Notes under the pieces: model-generated | What the model saw: the letters and a program-made list of their open reading frames with translations, nothing else | Told to the model about the DNA's origin: nothing | Databases searched by the model: none | In this document: in pieces, positions 16,107-24,857 of the stretch | Position numbering within the stretch: the first letter of the stretch is position 1 | How the letters are laid out: the number at the start of each line of letters is the position of its first letter | Made by a program: the position numbers and the translations under genes | From: Geobacteraceae bacterium | GTDB lineage: Bacteria; Desulfobacterota; Desulfuromonadia; Geobacterales; Geobacteraceae | Reading direction: 5' to 3' | Length of the DNA: 41,719 nucleotides | NCBI GenBank assembly: GCA_025356035.1 | Contig: JANXYN010000201.1 | Coordinates: 1 to 41,719, forward strand

Positions 16107-16634
16107 TCAGTATTTCTGGTCTGCGTAGTCGACCCAGCCGCCGGCCAGCACCAGAGCTTTATCGAAAGGCGAGAGTTCGAACGGCAAGACCTCACCCTTG
16201 CCCCCTCCGTTGACGTTAATTTTCTGCGCCGCTATATCCACAAAAATGGAGGTGTCCGGGTAGCCGGCATAACTGAACAGGAGGTCGATCTTTTCCTTGG
16301 GGAGCTCAATGGCTGCCATGCCGCAGTTGAACATGTTCTGGCGGAAGATCCGGGCGAACGACTCGGCGATTACCGCGGTAATGTCATTTACTTCAAAGAC
16401 CCACGGCGCATGTTCGCGTGAGGAGCCGCAGCCGAAGTTGGCCCGTGAGACAACCACCCGCGCCTCCCTGGTTTTTTCCCCCTGCGGGTCGAAGCCGGCG
16501 AGCTTTAGGTCTTCGAGCATGTAAGGTTGCAGGTCCTGCTTGGTGATCTCGTTCAGATATTTGGCTGGGATGATCTCGTCGGTATTGATGTCTGCGCGGT
16601 CGAGAAACAGCGCTGGTCCGCCAAAGGTTTTCAT
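16107..16634 (-). CDS. leuD: 3-isopropylmalate dehydratase small subunit
   Basis: Small subunit of isopropylmalate isomerase in leucine synthesis, 175 residues. The ATG at 16634 (MKTFGGPALFLD) follows GGAG in a suitable position. The swivel domain signatures DINTDEIIPAKYL near the N-terminus and NFGCGSSREHAPW around residue 65-77 are intact. Its length matches the shorter HacB/archaeal-type LeuD rather than the ~200-residue enterobacterial form, consistent with the LeuC encoded 62 bases upstream. The pair may also serve citramalate-derived isoleucine synthesis, as described in Geobacter; this is inference here. Confidence 0.96.
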   Translation of the reverse strand: MKTFGGPALFLDRADINTDEIIPAKYLNEITKQDLQPYMLEDLKLAGFDPQGEKTREARVVVSRANFGCGSSREHAPWVFEVNDITAVIAESFARIFRQNMFNCGMAAIELPKEKIDLLFSYAGYPDTSIFVDIAAQKINVNGGGKGEVLPFELSPFDKALVLAGGWVDYADQKY

Positions 16635-16696
16635 ATTGCAATCTCCTTCACATAACGTAATTGAGAAAAACGTTGTTGCGGAAAAGCCGCGTTCCC

Positions 16697-17980
16697 CTAT
16701 AGATACTTCCGCGGGTCGGCGATCATCCCCTCGATGGCAGTGGCCGCGCTGGTGGCGGGGGACATCAGGTGCACCATCCCTCCCTTGCCCATCCTCCCCA
16801 TGAAGTTCCGGTTGGTGGTGGAGGCGCAAACCTCGCCATCTGCCAGCACGCCGTTACTCATGCCGAGGCAGGCGCCGCAGGTGGGGTTGGTGACACAGAA
16901 GCCGGCCTCCATGAAGATATCTATCAACCCTTCGTGCATGGCCTCGCGGTAGATCTGGGGGGTGGCGGGAGAAAGGATAGCGCGCACGGTGGGGGCGATC
17001 TTCCTCCCCTTGAGGATGGCTGCGGCCACCCGTAGATCTTCAAGTCTGCCGTTGGTGCAGGAACCGAGATAGACCTGGTCTACCGGCGTGCCGGCCATTT
17101 CGGTGACCGGCTTTACCAGATCAGGTTTGTAGCCGTAGGTGACGACCGGGGTCAACTTTGTCACGTCGATATCGACCACCCGGTCATAGACCGCGTCCGG
17201 ATCCGAACTCCATTCCTTGAATGCCTTGAGGGCCGCTTCCTTGGTAGGGTAGTCACTGTTGATGAATGGCCAGAGGTAATCGACGGTTACCGCGTCCGGC
17301 ATGCAGATGCCGGAGGTTCCCCCCGCCTCTATCGCCATGTTGCAGAGGGTCATTCGCGACTCCATGCTCATCGCCTCGACCACCGGGCCGCGGAACTCTA
17401 TGACCCGGTCGGTGGCGCCGTTCACGCCGAGCTGGCCGATAACAAAGAGGATCACGTCCTTGGCATACACCCCTTTTGACAGGGTGCCGTTAATGTTGAT
17501 GCGGATGGTTTTCGGCTCGCGGAAGGCGCAGACCCCTTTCAGGATGCCGACTTCGAGGTCGGTGGTCCCCACCCCGGCTGCAAAAGCGCCGAAGGCGCCA
17601 TGGGTGCAGGTGTGGGAATCACCCATGATCACCGTGTAGCCGGGACGGATAAAGCCCTTTTCCGGGAAGAGGGCATGACAGACCCCGTTGGCCCCCACAT
17701 CGAAGAAGTCCTTGATTCCGTGGCGCCGGGCCCAGTCGCGCAGAATTTTGGCTTGGGTGGCGGTCTTGCTGTCCTTGCTCGGCGTGACGTGGTCAATCAC
17801 CGCCTTGATCTTGCCGGTATCGAAGACCCGGTCTTTCCCGCGGGCAATTAGGTCATCAATGGCGATGGGGGTGGTAATCTCGTGACACATGACTACGTCA
17901 AGCCTCACCACCTTGGTCCCGGCAAAGGGTTCATCAACCAGGTGGCTGGCGAATATCTTTTCCGCAATCGTTTTTCCCAT
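16697..17980 (-). CDS. leuC: 3-isopropylmalate dehydratase large subunit
   Basis: Catalytic subunit of the [4Fe-4S] isopropylmalate isomerase, 427 residues (HacA/LeuC-2 size). The ATG at 17980 follows AGGAA. Signatures are MGDSHTCTHGAFGAFA around residue 120-135, YLGSCTNGR with a cluster cysteine, and NPTCGACLG with the other two cluster cysteines. The active-site region is intact. It is the first gene of a leuC-leuD operon with a promoter at about 18026-18054, divergent from the LOG-family gene. No T-box is visible here, unlike leuA. Confidence 0.97.
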   Translation of the reverse strand: MGKTIAEKIFASHLVDEPFAGTKVVRLDVVMCHEITTPIAIDDLIARGKDRVFDTGKIKAVIDHVTPSKDSKTATQAKILRDWARRHGIKDFFDVGANGVCHALFPEKGFIRPGYTVIMGDSHTCTHGAFGAFAAGVGTTDLEVGILKGVCAFREPKTIRININGTLSKGVYAKDVILFVIGQLGVNGATDRVIEFRGPVVEAMSMESRMTLCNMAIEAGGTSGICMPDAVTVDYLWPFINSDYPTKEAALKAFKEWSSDPDAVYDRVVDIDVTKLTPVVTYGYKPDLVKPVTEMAGTPVDQVYLGSCTNGRLEDLRVAAAILKGRKIAPTVRAILSPATPQIYREAMHEGLIDIFMEAGFCVTNPTCGACLGMSNGVLADGEVCASTTNRNFMGRMGKGGMVHLMSPATSAATAIEGMIADPRKYL

Positions 17981-18025
17981 TAGGCATGTTCCTTTCGTCC
18001 TATATTTATAGCTTCCAGCCCTTCT

Positions 18026-18054
18026 AATGTATACAAAACAGCCCCGCAAATCAA
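18026..18054 (-). promoter_or_regulatory. Probable promoter of leuCD
   Basis: Minus-strand TTGATT (18054-18049), 17-base spacer, TACATT (18031-18026). The predicted leader is about 40 bases, too short for an attenuator. Confidence 0.6.
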
Positions 18055-18083
18055 TTAATTTAATGGCTAATGGCGCTTAACAT

Positions 18084-18112
18084 TTGCCAGCAGTTGCAGT
18101 GGATGATATAAT
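18084..18112 (+). promoter_or_regulatory. Promoter of the LOG-family gene
   Basis: TTGCCA (18084-18089), 17-base spacer and a perfect TATAAT (18107-18112). It sits back to back with the leuC promoter, only ~30 bases apart. Confidence 0.75.
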
Positions 18113-18143
18113 CTGCAGCATTTCTCCCAGGAGCGTACCCACT

Positions 18144-19172
18144 ATGGAACTGCATTTTCCCCGGCGCAACGGCATCATTGACGAGCAGATCGACCAGTTG
18201 ATCGCAACGACGGAAGGGGTACACTACCCCGAGTTGGTCCGTGAAATGATTATCTCGGCATTGAAATCCGGCCAGGATACCGATTATCTGGCCGATCTGA
18301 AACTGCTCAACAACACCATGAAGGAGATGCGCTATACCAACAAGGTGTTTGCACCCTACCGGGCGAAAAAGAAAGTGACCATTTTCGGCTCGGCCCGCAC
18401 CGAACGTCATGAACCGATCTATCAGAAATGCGTCAGGCTGGCCGGTGATCTCGCTAAAAAAGGGTATATGATCATTACCGGTGGTGGCCCCGGGATCATG
18501 CTGGCGGGAAACGAGGGGGCGGGGAGTGAGAATTCGTTCGCCGTCAATATCCGACTTCCCTTCGAGCAGTCGCCGAACCCGGTGATGTTCGATAATCCCC
18601 GGCTGGTCACCTACAAGTACTTTTTCAGCCGCAAGGTGGCCTTTGTCAAGGAATCCGATGCCATTGCCGTTTTTCCCGGCGGCTTCGGCACCCTCGATGA
18701 GGCGATGGAGGTATTCACCCTGATCCAGACCGGCAAAACCTCTCCCAAGCCACTGGTGCTCATCGACGATGCGGGAGGTTACTGGGAAGAGTGGTTCGAA
18801 TTCATCAAGGATCACCTGCTCGGCAAGGGGTACATATCCGCCGAGGATTTTTCCATCTTCACCGTCACCCAGGATGAACAGGAAGCACTGAAGGTTATCG
18901 AGGAATTCTACAAGATTTATCACTCCCTCCGTTTTGTGGACGGGCGGCTGATCATCAGGCTAAATAAGGAACTCTCCACGGCCGATCTCGATCAGCTGGA
19001 AAACGAGTTTCCCGAACTGCGCGCCCCCGGCACAAAAATTAGCCGCACCGCGCCGCTCCCCGAAGAGGCGGACGAACCGGACTTGCTGCACCTTCCCCGG
19101 ATTGCCCTCCATTTTGACCACCAGCACTATGGGCTATTGATGGCCTTCATCCGCCGGATCAACACCTTTTAA
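18144..19172 (+). CDS. LOG-family (lysine decarboxylase-like) nucleotide-binding protein
   Basis: A 342-residue cytoplasmic Rossmann-fold protein. The ATG at 18144 lies ten bases after CAGGAG. The core has TIFGSARTERHEPIY (start of the Rossmann domain, near residue 80), the loop ITGGGPGIMLAGNEGA and FPGGFGTLDEAMEVFTLIQ. The GGGxGxM and PGGxGTxxE motifs define phosphoribohydrolases that cleave nucleoside 5'-monophosphates (LOG/PpnN). About 75 residues precede the core and ~100 follow it, so it is larger than plant-type LOG and smaller than E. coli PpnN. A role in nucleotide salvage is likely from the family; the actual substrate is not known. Confidence 0.87.
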   Translation: MELHFPRRNGIIDEQIDQLIATTEGVHYPELVREMIISALKSGQDTDYLADLKLLNNTMKEMRYTNKVFAPYRAKKKVTIFGSARTERHEPIYQKCVRLAGDLAKKGYMIITGGGPGIMLAGNEGAGSENSFAVNIRLPFEQSPNPVMFDNPRLVTYKYFFSRKVAFVKESDAIAVFPGGFGTLDEAMEVFTLIQTGKTSPKPLVLIDDAGGYWEEWFEFIKDHLLGKGYISAEDFSIFTVTQDEQEALKVIEEFYKIYHSLRFVDGRLIIRLNKELSTADLDQLENEFPELRAPGTKISRTAPLPEEADEPDLLHLPRIALHFDHQHYGLLMAFIRRINTF

Positions 19173-19200
19173 TTTTATTGCATGGCGGAAGAAAAAAATC

Positions 19201-19383
19201 TTGACAGCTAAATTACCCAGTGTTAATTTACGCTAGCAGTGAGTTTCGGAAGTTTTTGTAGCCTCTGGAAATGTATACAATGGCTCAGTCGGATTGAGTA
19301 TCTTTTCCTGCCTCAAGACTCCGGAAACTTAGAACCCACGTAGTTCCGGCACAGTATCCGGAAGTAACAAAGGAGGTAGGAAA
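19201..19383 (+). promoter_or_regulatory. cspA promoter and long 5' leader
   Basis: TTGACA (19201-19206), 17-base spacer, TAATTT (19224-19229). The predicted transcript starts near 19236 and carries a ~148-base untranslated leader, unusually long for this window. Long leaders of cold-shock genes fold differently at low temperature; complementary segments (around GTTTCGGAAG and CTCCGGAAAC, and a TGTATACA palindrome) hint at structure, but I cannot fold it here. Confidence 0.6.
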
Positions 19384-19584
19384 ATGGCACAGGGTAAGGT
19401 TAAATGGTTCAACGATGCAAAAGGTTTTGGCTTCATCGAGCAGGACAATGGGGACGATGTGTTCGTCCACTTCTCCGCCATCCAGACCGAAGGCTTCAAA
19501 ACCCTCGCTGAAGGCGAAGCGGTAAGCTTCGACGTGGTTAACGGTCCGAAAGGGCTCCAGGCTGCCAACGTCAAAAAGGTCTAA
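19384..19584 (+). CDS. cspA: Cold-shock protein (CspA family)
   Basis: A 66-residue single cold-shock domain that binds single-stranded nucleic acids and melts RNA structure. RNP1 (KGFGFIEQ) and RNP2 (DVFVHFSAI) are intact, and the start [18 protein letters not shown] is typical. AGGAGG lies seven bases before the ATG. Which csp paralogue it is cannot be told from the sequence; the symbol is family-level. Its long leader suggests post-transcriptional control. Confidence 0.95.
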   Translation: MAQGKVKWFNDAKGFGFIEQDNGDDVFVHFSAIQTEGFKTLAEGEAVSFDVVNGPKGLQAANVKKV

Positions 19585-19610
19585 GAGGCTTAGCTTTTAA
19601 GATTTGATGA

Positions 19611-19652
19611 CCCAAAAACCCCCGCCGGGAAATCCTGGCGGGGGTTTTTGGG
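19611..19652. terminator. Bidirectional terminator between cspA and leuA
   Basis: Perfect 16-base arms, CCCAAAAACCCCCGCC (19611-19626) and its complement (19637-19652), with a ten-base loop. T-rich 3' arms occur in both directions, serving the convergent cspA and leuA genes. Confidence 0.9.
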
Positions 19653-19694
19653 TTTTCAAGAGTGGCAAAGGATGGGCGCACTGCCCCCTAAAGG

Positions 19695-21233
19695 CTAGAG
19701 GCTGTCTCTGAGCTGCTCCTGCTTGTAGTGCAGTCGGTTCAATGCATTTATATAGGCTTTGGCAGATGCTTCGATGATGTCGGTAGAAGAACCCCGTCCT
19801 ATCACAGTCCTGTCCCCCTCGGCCAGCCTGACCGTTACTTCTCCCTGTGCATCGGTACCACCGGTGATGGAGCCGACCATATACTGCTGCAACTCGGCCT
19901 TGGCCTTAGTCAGTTTTTTGATCGCCTTGAGAGTGGCGTCCACCGGCCCGTCACCCAGCTCGGCGGTTCGCACCGAGGTGCCGTCTATCTCCATCTGCAC
20001 GGTGGCGGTCGCCACGGCAAAGGACCCGCAGGTAACGGTAATGTGCGAGAGCTTGAACTTCTCTTCGGTGCGCAGTACCTCGTCGGTTACGATGGCGTCG
20101 AGGTCCTCGTCGAACACCTCCTTTTTCAGGTCGGCCAGTGTCTTGAACCGCTCAAAAGCCTTGTTGAGCTGTTCCTCGTTGAGGTCGTAGCCAAGTTCCT
20201 CCAGCCTCTTTTTGAACGCATGGCGGCCGGAATGTTTTCCCAGCACCAGCACACTAGTTTTTAGCCCCACCGACTCGGGGGTCATGATCTCATAGGTGGA
20301 TTTTTCCATCAGCATGCCGTGCTGGTGAATCCCTGCCTCGTGGGCGAATGCATTGGCGCCGACAATGGCCTTGTTCGGCTGCACGACGATGCCGGTAACA
20401 GTGGTGAGGAGTCGGCTCGCCGGGGTGAGCTGGGTAGTCTCGACATTAGTCTTGAACGGCAGGATGTCGTGGCGGGTTTTCAAAGTCATGACAAACTCTT
20501 CCAGCGAGCAGTTGCCGGCACGCTCGCCGATGCCGTTGATGGTGCACTCCACCTGCTCTGCGCCCGCCTGGACCGCGGCGATGGAGTTTGCCACCGACAG
20601 CCCCAGGTCGTTGTGGCAGTGCACGGAAATTATCGCCTTGTCGATGTTGACGACGTTATCCTTCAGATACTTGATGATGTTGAAATATTCGAAGGGGATG
20701 GTATAGCCGACCGTATCCGGGATATTGACGGTGTTCGCCCCGGCGTCGATGACTGCAGCCACCACCTCGGCCAGGAATTTCAAGTCGGTGCGGACCGCAT
20801 CCTCGCAGGAAAACTCCACATTGGGGGTGTACGATCTGGCGTGCTTGACCGCTTTGACCGCGGCTGCCAGCACCGCAGCCGGTTGCATCTGCAGCTTGTA
20901 TTTCATATGGATGTCGGACGTGGCGATGAAGGTGTGGATCCGCCCCTTCTCCCCGGCGTACTGCAATGCCTCCCAGCCCCGGTCGATATCCTTGGTGCTG
21001 GCCCGGCACAAGCCCGCGATTTCCGGCCCCTTGATAGTCTGGGCAATCCTTTTTACCGCCTCGAAGTCCCCCTCCGAGGCAATCGGAAAACCAGCCTCGA
21101 TCACATCCACCTTGAGTTTCTGTAGTTGTTTGGCTATCCGCAGCTTCTCCTCGATGTTCATGCTGGCGCCGGGGGACTGCTCTCCGTCCCGCAGTGTGGT
21201 GTCAAAAATCTTGATGGTTTTCAGCTTTGCCAT
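19695..21233 (-). CDS. leuA: 2-isopropylmalate synthase
   Basis: First committed step of leucine synthesis: acetyl-CoA plus 2-oxoisovalerate. At 512 residues it has full LeuA length. The catalytic TIM barrel has DTTLRDGEQSPGASM near residue 11, SVHCHNDLGLSVANS near 205 and GIGERAGNCSLEE near 238. The C-terminal regulatory (LeuA_dimer) domain from about 385 includes GSFAVATATVQ and RGSSTDIIEASAKAYINA, consistent with leucine feedback. Citramalate synthase is the main alternative, but length and motifs favour LeuA. The ATG at 21233 follows AAAGGAGG. Transcription is controlled by the T-box leader just upstream. Confidence 0.95.
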   Translation of the reverse strand: MAKLKTIKIFDTTLRDGEQSPGASMNIEEKLRIAKQLQKLKVDVIEAGFPIASEGDFEAVKRIAQTIKGPEIAGLCRASTKDIDRGWEALQYAGEKGRIHTFIATSDIHMKYKLQMQPAAVLAAAVKAVKHARSYTPNVEFSCEDAVRTDLKFLAEVVAAVIDAGANTVNIPDTVGYTIPFEYFNIIKYLKDNVVNIDKAIISVHCHNDLGLSVANSIAAVQAGAEQVECTINGIGERAGNCSLEEFVMTLKTRHDILPFKTNVETTQLTPASRLLTTVTGIVVQPNKAIVGANAFAHEAGIHQHGMLMEKSTYEIMTPESVGLKTSVLVLGKHSGRHAFKKRLEELGYDLNEEQLNKAFERFKTLADLKKEVFDEDLDAIVTDEVLRTEEKFKLSHITVTCGSFAVATATVQMEIDGTSVRTAELGDGPVDATLKAIKKLTKAKAELQQYMVGSITGGTDAQGEVTVRLAEGDRTVIGRGSSTDIIEASAKAYINALNRLHYKQEQLRDSL

Positions 21234-21305
21234 GGTCGAACCTCCTTTGGTATATCTTGCCGTTATGAATGATCAAGCCTGTGTGAACGCCCATTCCGAA
21301 AATAG

Positions 21306-21556
21306 AAAAAGCCTCCGCCCCAGCAAGGGGCGAAGGCTTGATAGCTCCGCGGTACCACCCTTATTCATCCGCCGTAGCGGACCTTATTTGCACCCTTAAC
21401 GCGGGTAAAACGGCTCCGATTACTGAATAAACAATGTTCACCGGAGCGGCTCCGAGGCGAGTTCATCCTTCCTTCCCACCGGTTTGCACCAACCACCGGC
21501 TCTCTCGAGGAAAGGGAGGGACTACTACTCCTCTTCACGGCCTTTTAATTACTCAA
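21306..21556 (-). promoter_or_regulatory. T-box riboswitch leader, leucine (CUC specifier)
   Basis: The ~250-base leader of leuA has all diagnostic T-box parts. Reading along the minus strand there is a purine-rich start (GAAGAGGAGTAGTAG), an AGAGAG bulge, an apical GGTGCAAACC, and a specifier region TGAACTCGCC with the leucine codon CUC at 21461-21459. Next comes the T-box AAGGGTGGTACCGCGG (21362-21347), then a terminator with 12-base arms (21338-21327 and 21321-21310) and a T-run. CCCTT within the 5' terminator arm can pair with AAGGG of the T-box, giving the alternative antiterminator. Uncharged tRNA-Leu would therefore switch leuA on. Confidence 0.93.
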
Positions 21557-21557
21557 A

Positions 21558-21586
21558 ATAATAGAAGAACATTAACCCACTGTCAA
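21558..21586 (-). promoter_or_regulatory. Promoter of the leuA T-box transcript
   Basis: Minus-strand TTGACA (21586-21581), exactly 17 bases, then TATTAT (21563-21558). Transcription would start a few bases before the T-box stem I. Confidence 0.85.
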
Positions 21587-21666
21587 GGTGATTTATAGCT
21601 TATGCAGCAAATCATTTCAAAATATCTGCTTCTGGGGCTTAACAGCACCCGGAACTGCGGCGTACC

Positions 21667-22425
21667 TCACTTGACCGCGGCTTCCTGCTTTCTTCGTCGC
21701 GGATAATTGACGATCGAGCCGATGGGACCAGACATTGTATAGCAACAAAACAGGACAAACAGCATTACTACCGGCTCAGCGGCAATGATGATAAGAAGCA
21801 GTACCGCCAGTACCAGAAAGGCGAAAGGCTGGCGCTTGATCAGTTCGGGGTCCTTGAACGAGTAGTAGCGAACGCTGGAGACCATGAGGAACGCCAGAAA
21901 GTAGATGAGGATGAGGATCGCCGGTTTTTTGTAACTATCCCATTGGAAATGGAGGAAGAAGAGGACCGTTGCTGATACCATGCTGGCTGCTGCAGGGATG
22001 GGAAGCCCAACGAAGCGCTTGCTCTCCACGGTGTTGACCTGGACGTTGAAACGGGCAAGCCTTAAGGCTCCGCAGACTACGAAGAGGAAGGCAGCCAGCC
22101 AGCCTAGCCGGCCGAAAGGGAGCAGCGCCCAGCGGAACATGAGGAGCCCGGGCGCAACGCCAAACGCTACCAGATCGGCAAGGGAGTCGTACTCTACGCC
22201 GAACTTGCTCGAGGTGCCGGTCAGCCGTGCCACCTTCCCATCGAGGCCGTCGAAAATGGAAGAGACCAGGATCCAGATGGCCGCATTCCTGTAATCGCCA
22301 TTCATGGTGGAAACCATGCTGTAGAAGCCGGCAAACAGGCTCCCGGTAGTGAAGAGATTGGGGAGGATGTAGATCCCCTTTCTCATTCCCTCGCTCATAT
22401 CGATTTTTTCACCATTCATGTTCAT
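21667..22425 (-). CDS. pssA: CDP-diacylglycerol-serine O-phosphatidyltransferase
   Basis: Makes phosphatidylserine from CDP-diacylglycerol and serine; an inner-membrane enzyme of 252 residues. The CDP-alcohol phosphotransferase signature DGLDGKVARLTGTSSKFG followed by EYDSLAD (pattern D-G-x2-A-R-x8-G-x3-D-x3-D) lies near residues 57-85, and about six hydrophobic segments follow. The ATG at 22425 overlaps the psd stop as ATGA, so the pair is translationally coupled. Its product is the substrate of Psd, and its own substrate CDP-diacylglycerol comes from CdsA, encoded 9 kb away in this window. Confidence 0.95.
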   Translation of the reverse strand: MNMNGEKIDMSEGMRKGIYILPNLFTTGSLFAGFYSMVSTMNGDYRNAAIWILVSSIFDGLDGKVARLTGTSSKFGVEYDSLADLVAFGVAPGLLMFRWALLPFGRLGWLAAFLFVVCGALRLARFNVQVNTVESKRFVGLPIPAAASMVSATVLFFLHFQWDSYKKPAILILIYFLAFLMVSSVRYYSFKDPELIKRQPFAFLVLAVLLLIIIAAEPVVMLFVLFCCYTMSGPIGSIVNYPRRRKQEAAVK

Positions 22426-23063
22426 GGCAGATACCCCAGGATCGTTTCGCCGGCCACTGTAGCATCGCCCAGCGCCACGCGCAGGTCGGTAGTCTTGGGA
22501 AGATAGATGTCGAGCCGCGAGCCAAAGCGTATCAGACCGTAGCGTTCGCCACGCCGCAGCAGGTCGCCGGTTATAGGGTAGCAAACGATTCGCCGCGCAA
22601 TGAGGCCGGCGACCTGGACAAAAACGATCTTCGCCCCCCTGGCACTTTCCAGGACGATCCCCTTCTGCTCATTCTCGAAGCTGGCCCGCTCGTCGCGGAC
22701 ATCCAGGAATTTGCCCCGCACGTAAAAAGTATCGAGGATCTTCCCGGAGAGGGGGACCCGGTTCACATGGACGTTGAAGACCGACATGAAGATGCTGACC
22801 TTCAGCATTTCCGCGTCGAGATGCGCCTCATGGGCATTTCCCAGATAGACAACGACCCCGTCGGCCGGCGCCACAACGGCATTTTCATCCGCCGGGGTGA
22901 CCCGTTCAGGATTTCTAAAAAAATAGATGATGAACAGGGTCAGTGCCAGCGTGATGATGGCCGGAATTTTCCACGAAAGAAGCGCCAGCACCACGGTGAC
23001 AAAGGCGGCTGCGGCGATAAAGGGATAGCCTTCGACTGCAACGGGGGTGTTTTCGTTACGCAT
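22422..23063 (-). CDS. psd: Phosphatidylserine decarboxylase, short (archaeal-type) form
   Basis: Decarboxylates phosphatidylserine to phosphatidylethanolamine. The 213-residue proenzyme is processed at the Gly-Ser bond in RFGSRLDIYLP near residue 180, where Ser becomes the pyruvoyl group. FNVHVNRVPLSGKI is also conserved. This short form has one N-terminal hydrophobic region (about 15-48) and lacks the extra N-terminal part of the E. coli enzyme. The ATG at 23063 follows AGAGGAA. It is coupled to pssA and lies 118 bases after ilvC; that gap contains an imperfect hairpin (GGCCGGG 23113-23119 with CCCGGCC 23155-23161) without a clear T-run, so transcription may continue from ilvC. Confidence 0.94.
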   Translation of the reverse strand: MRNENTPVAVEGYPFIAAAAFVTVVLALLSWKIPAIITLALTLFIIYFFRNPERVTPADENAVVAPADGVVVYLGNAHEAHLDAEMLKVSIFMSVFNVHVNRVPLSGKILDTFYVRGKFLDVRDERASFENEQKGIVLESARGAKIVFVQVAGLIARRIVCYPITGDLLRRGERYGLIRFGSRLDIYLPKTTDLRVALGDATVAGETILGYLP

Positions 23064-23181
23064 GATTATTCCTCTTTACTGGTATCAAACAGTGGCATTC
23101 TACCAGCAACAAGGCCGGGCTACAAGGAATTTTCGGTTGTCGACGATTCCCTGACCCGGCCCTTAAGTTGTCCAGCTGCAG

Positions 23182-24210
<1,029 letters not shown>

Positions 24211-24268
24211 TTAATGTTTTTTCAATTCAACGAACTTATTAATCTTTCAGAAACGTGTCGTTTCCCTG

Positions 24269-24760
24269 TTAACCTTTCCACCCTTTGGCGCCGCGGCCTA
24301 TGGCTATCGATCCGGTTCGCACCAGCTCCTTTAGCCCGAGGGGCCGAAGCAGCTCCAAAATGGCATCGATTTTGGCTGGGGCGCCGGTCGCCTCGATGGT
24401 GTAGGATTTGGCCGTGACATCAATGATCTTGGCCCGGAAGATATCCACGATCCGCAGCACTTCCGCCCTGCTCTCGTCCTCGGCGGAGACCTTTATCAGC
24501 GCCAGCTCGCGCTCAATGGCGCTTTCATCGGTGAAATCGATCACCTTGATCACGTCGATCAGCTTGTTGAGCTGCTTGGTAATCTGTTCCAGAATCTGCT
24601 CGTCGCCGCGGGTGACGATGGTCATCCGGGAAATGGTCTCATCGTTGGTGGGAGCCACCGACAGCGAGTCGATGTTGAAGCCGCGCCCAGAAAAGAGCCC
24701 TGCCACCCGGGATAACACGCCGAATTCATTTTCCACCAGCACGGCAATTGTGTGTTTCAT
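24269..24760 (-). CDS. ilvN: Acetolactate synthase small (regulatory) subunit
   Basis: Regulatory subunit conferring valine feedback on IlvB, 163 residues (IlvH-like length). The N-terminal ACT domain begins HTIAVLVENEFGVLSRVAGLF and continues GRGFNIDSLSV; the C-terminal domain (about 85-160) includes SYTIEATGAPAKIDAIL. GGAGG precedes the ATG at 24760 by nine bases. The 97-base gap to ilvB contains a nested inverted repeat. Confidence 0.96.
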   Translation of the reverse strand: MKHTIAVLVENEFGVLSRVAGLFSGRGFNIDSLSVAPTNDETISRMTIVTRGDEQILEQITKQLNKLIDVIKVIDFTDESAIERELALIKVSAEDESRAEVLRIVDIFRAKIIDVTAKSYTIEATGAPAKIDAILELLRPLGLKELVRTGSIAIGRGAKGWKG

Positions 24761-24857
24761 GGGAAAAACCTCCGAAAAAGCGCAGAAGAGTGAAGTCGGA
24801 AGCGCGGAAGGGTATTGACCTTCCGTTCTATTGGGTTTTCACACTTCCGAACTCTAA

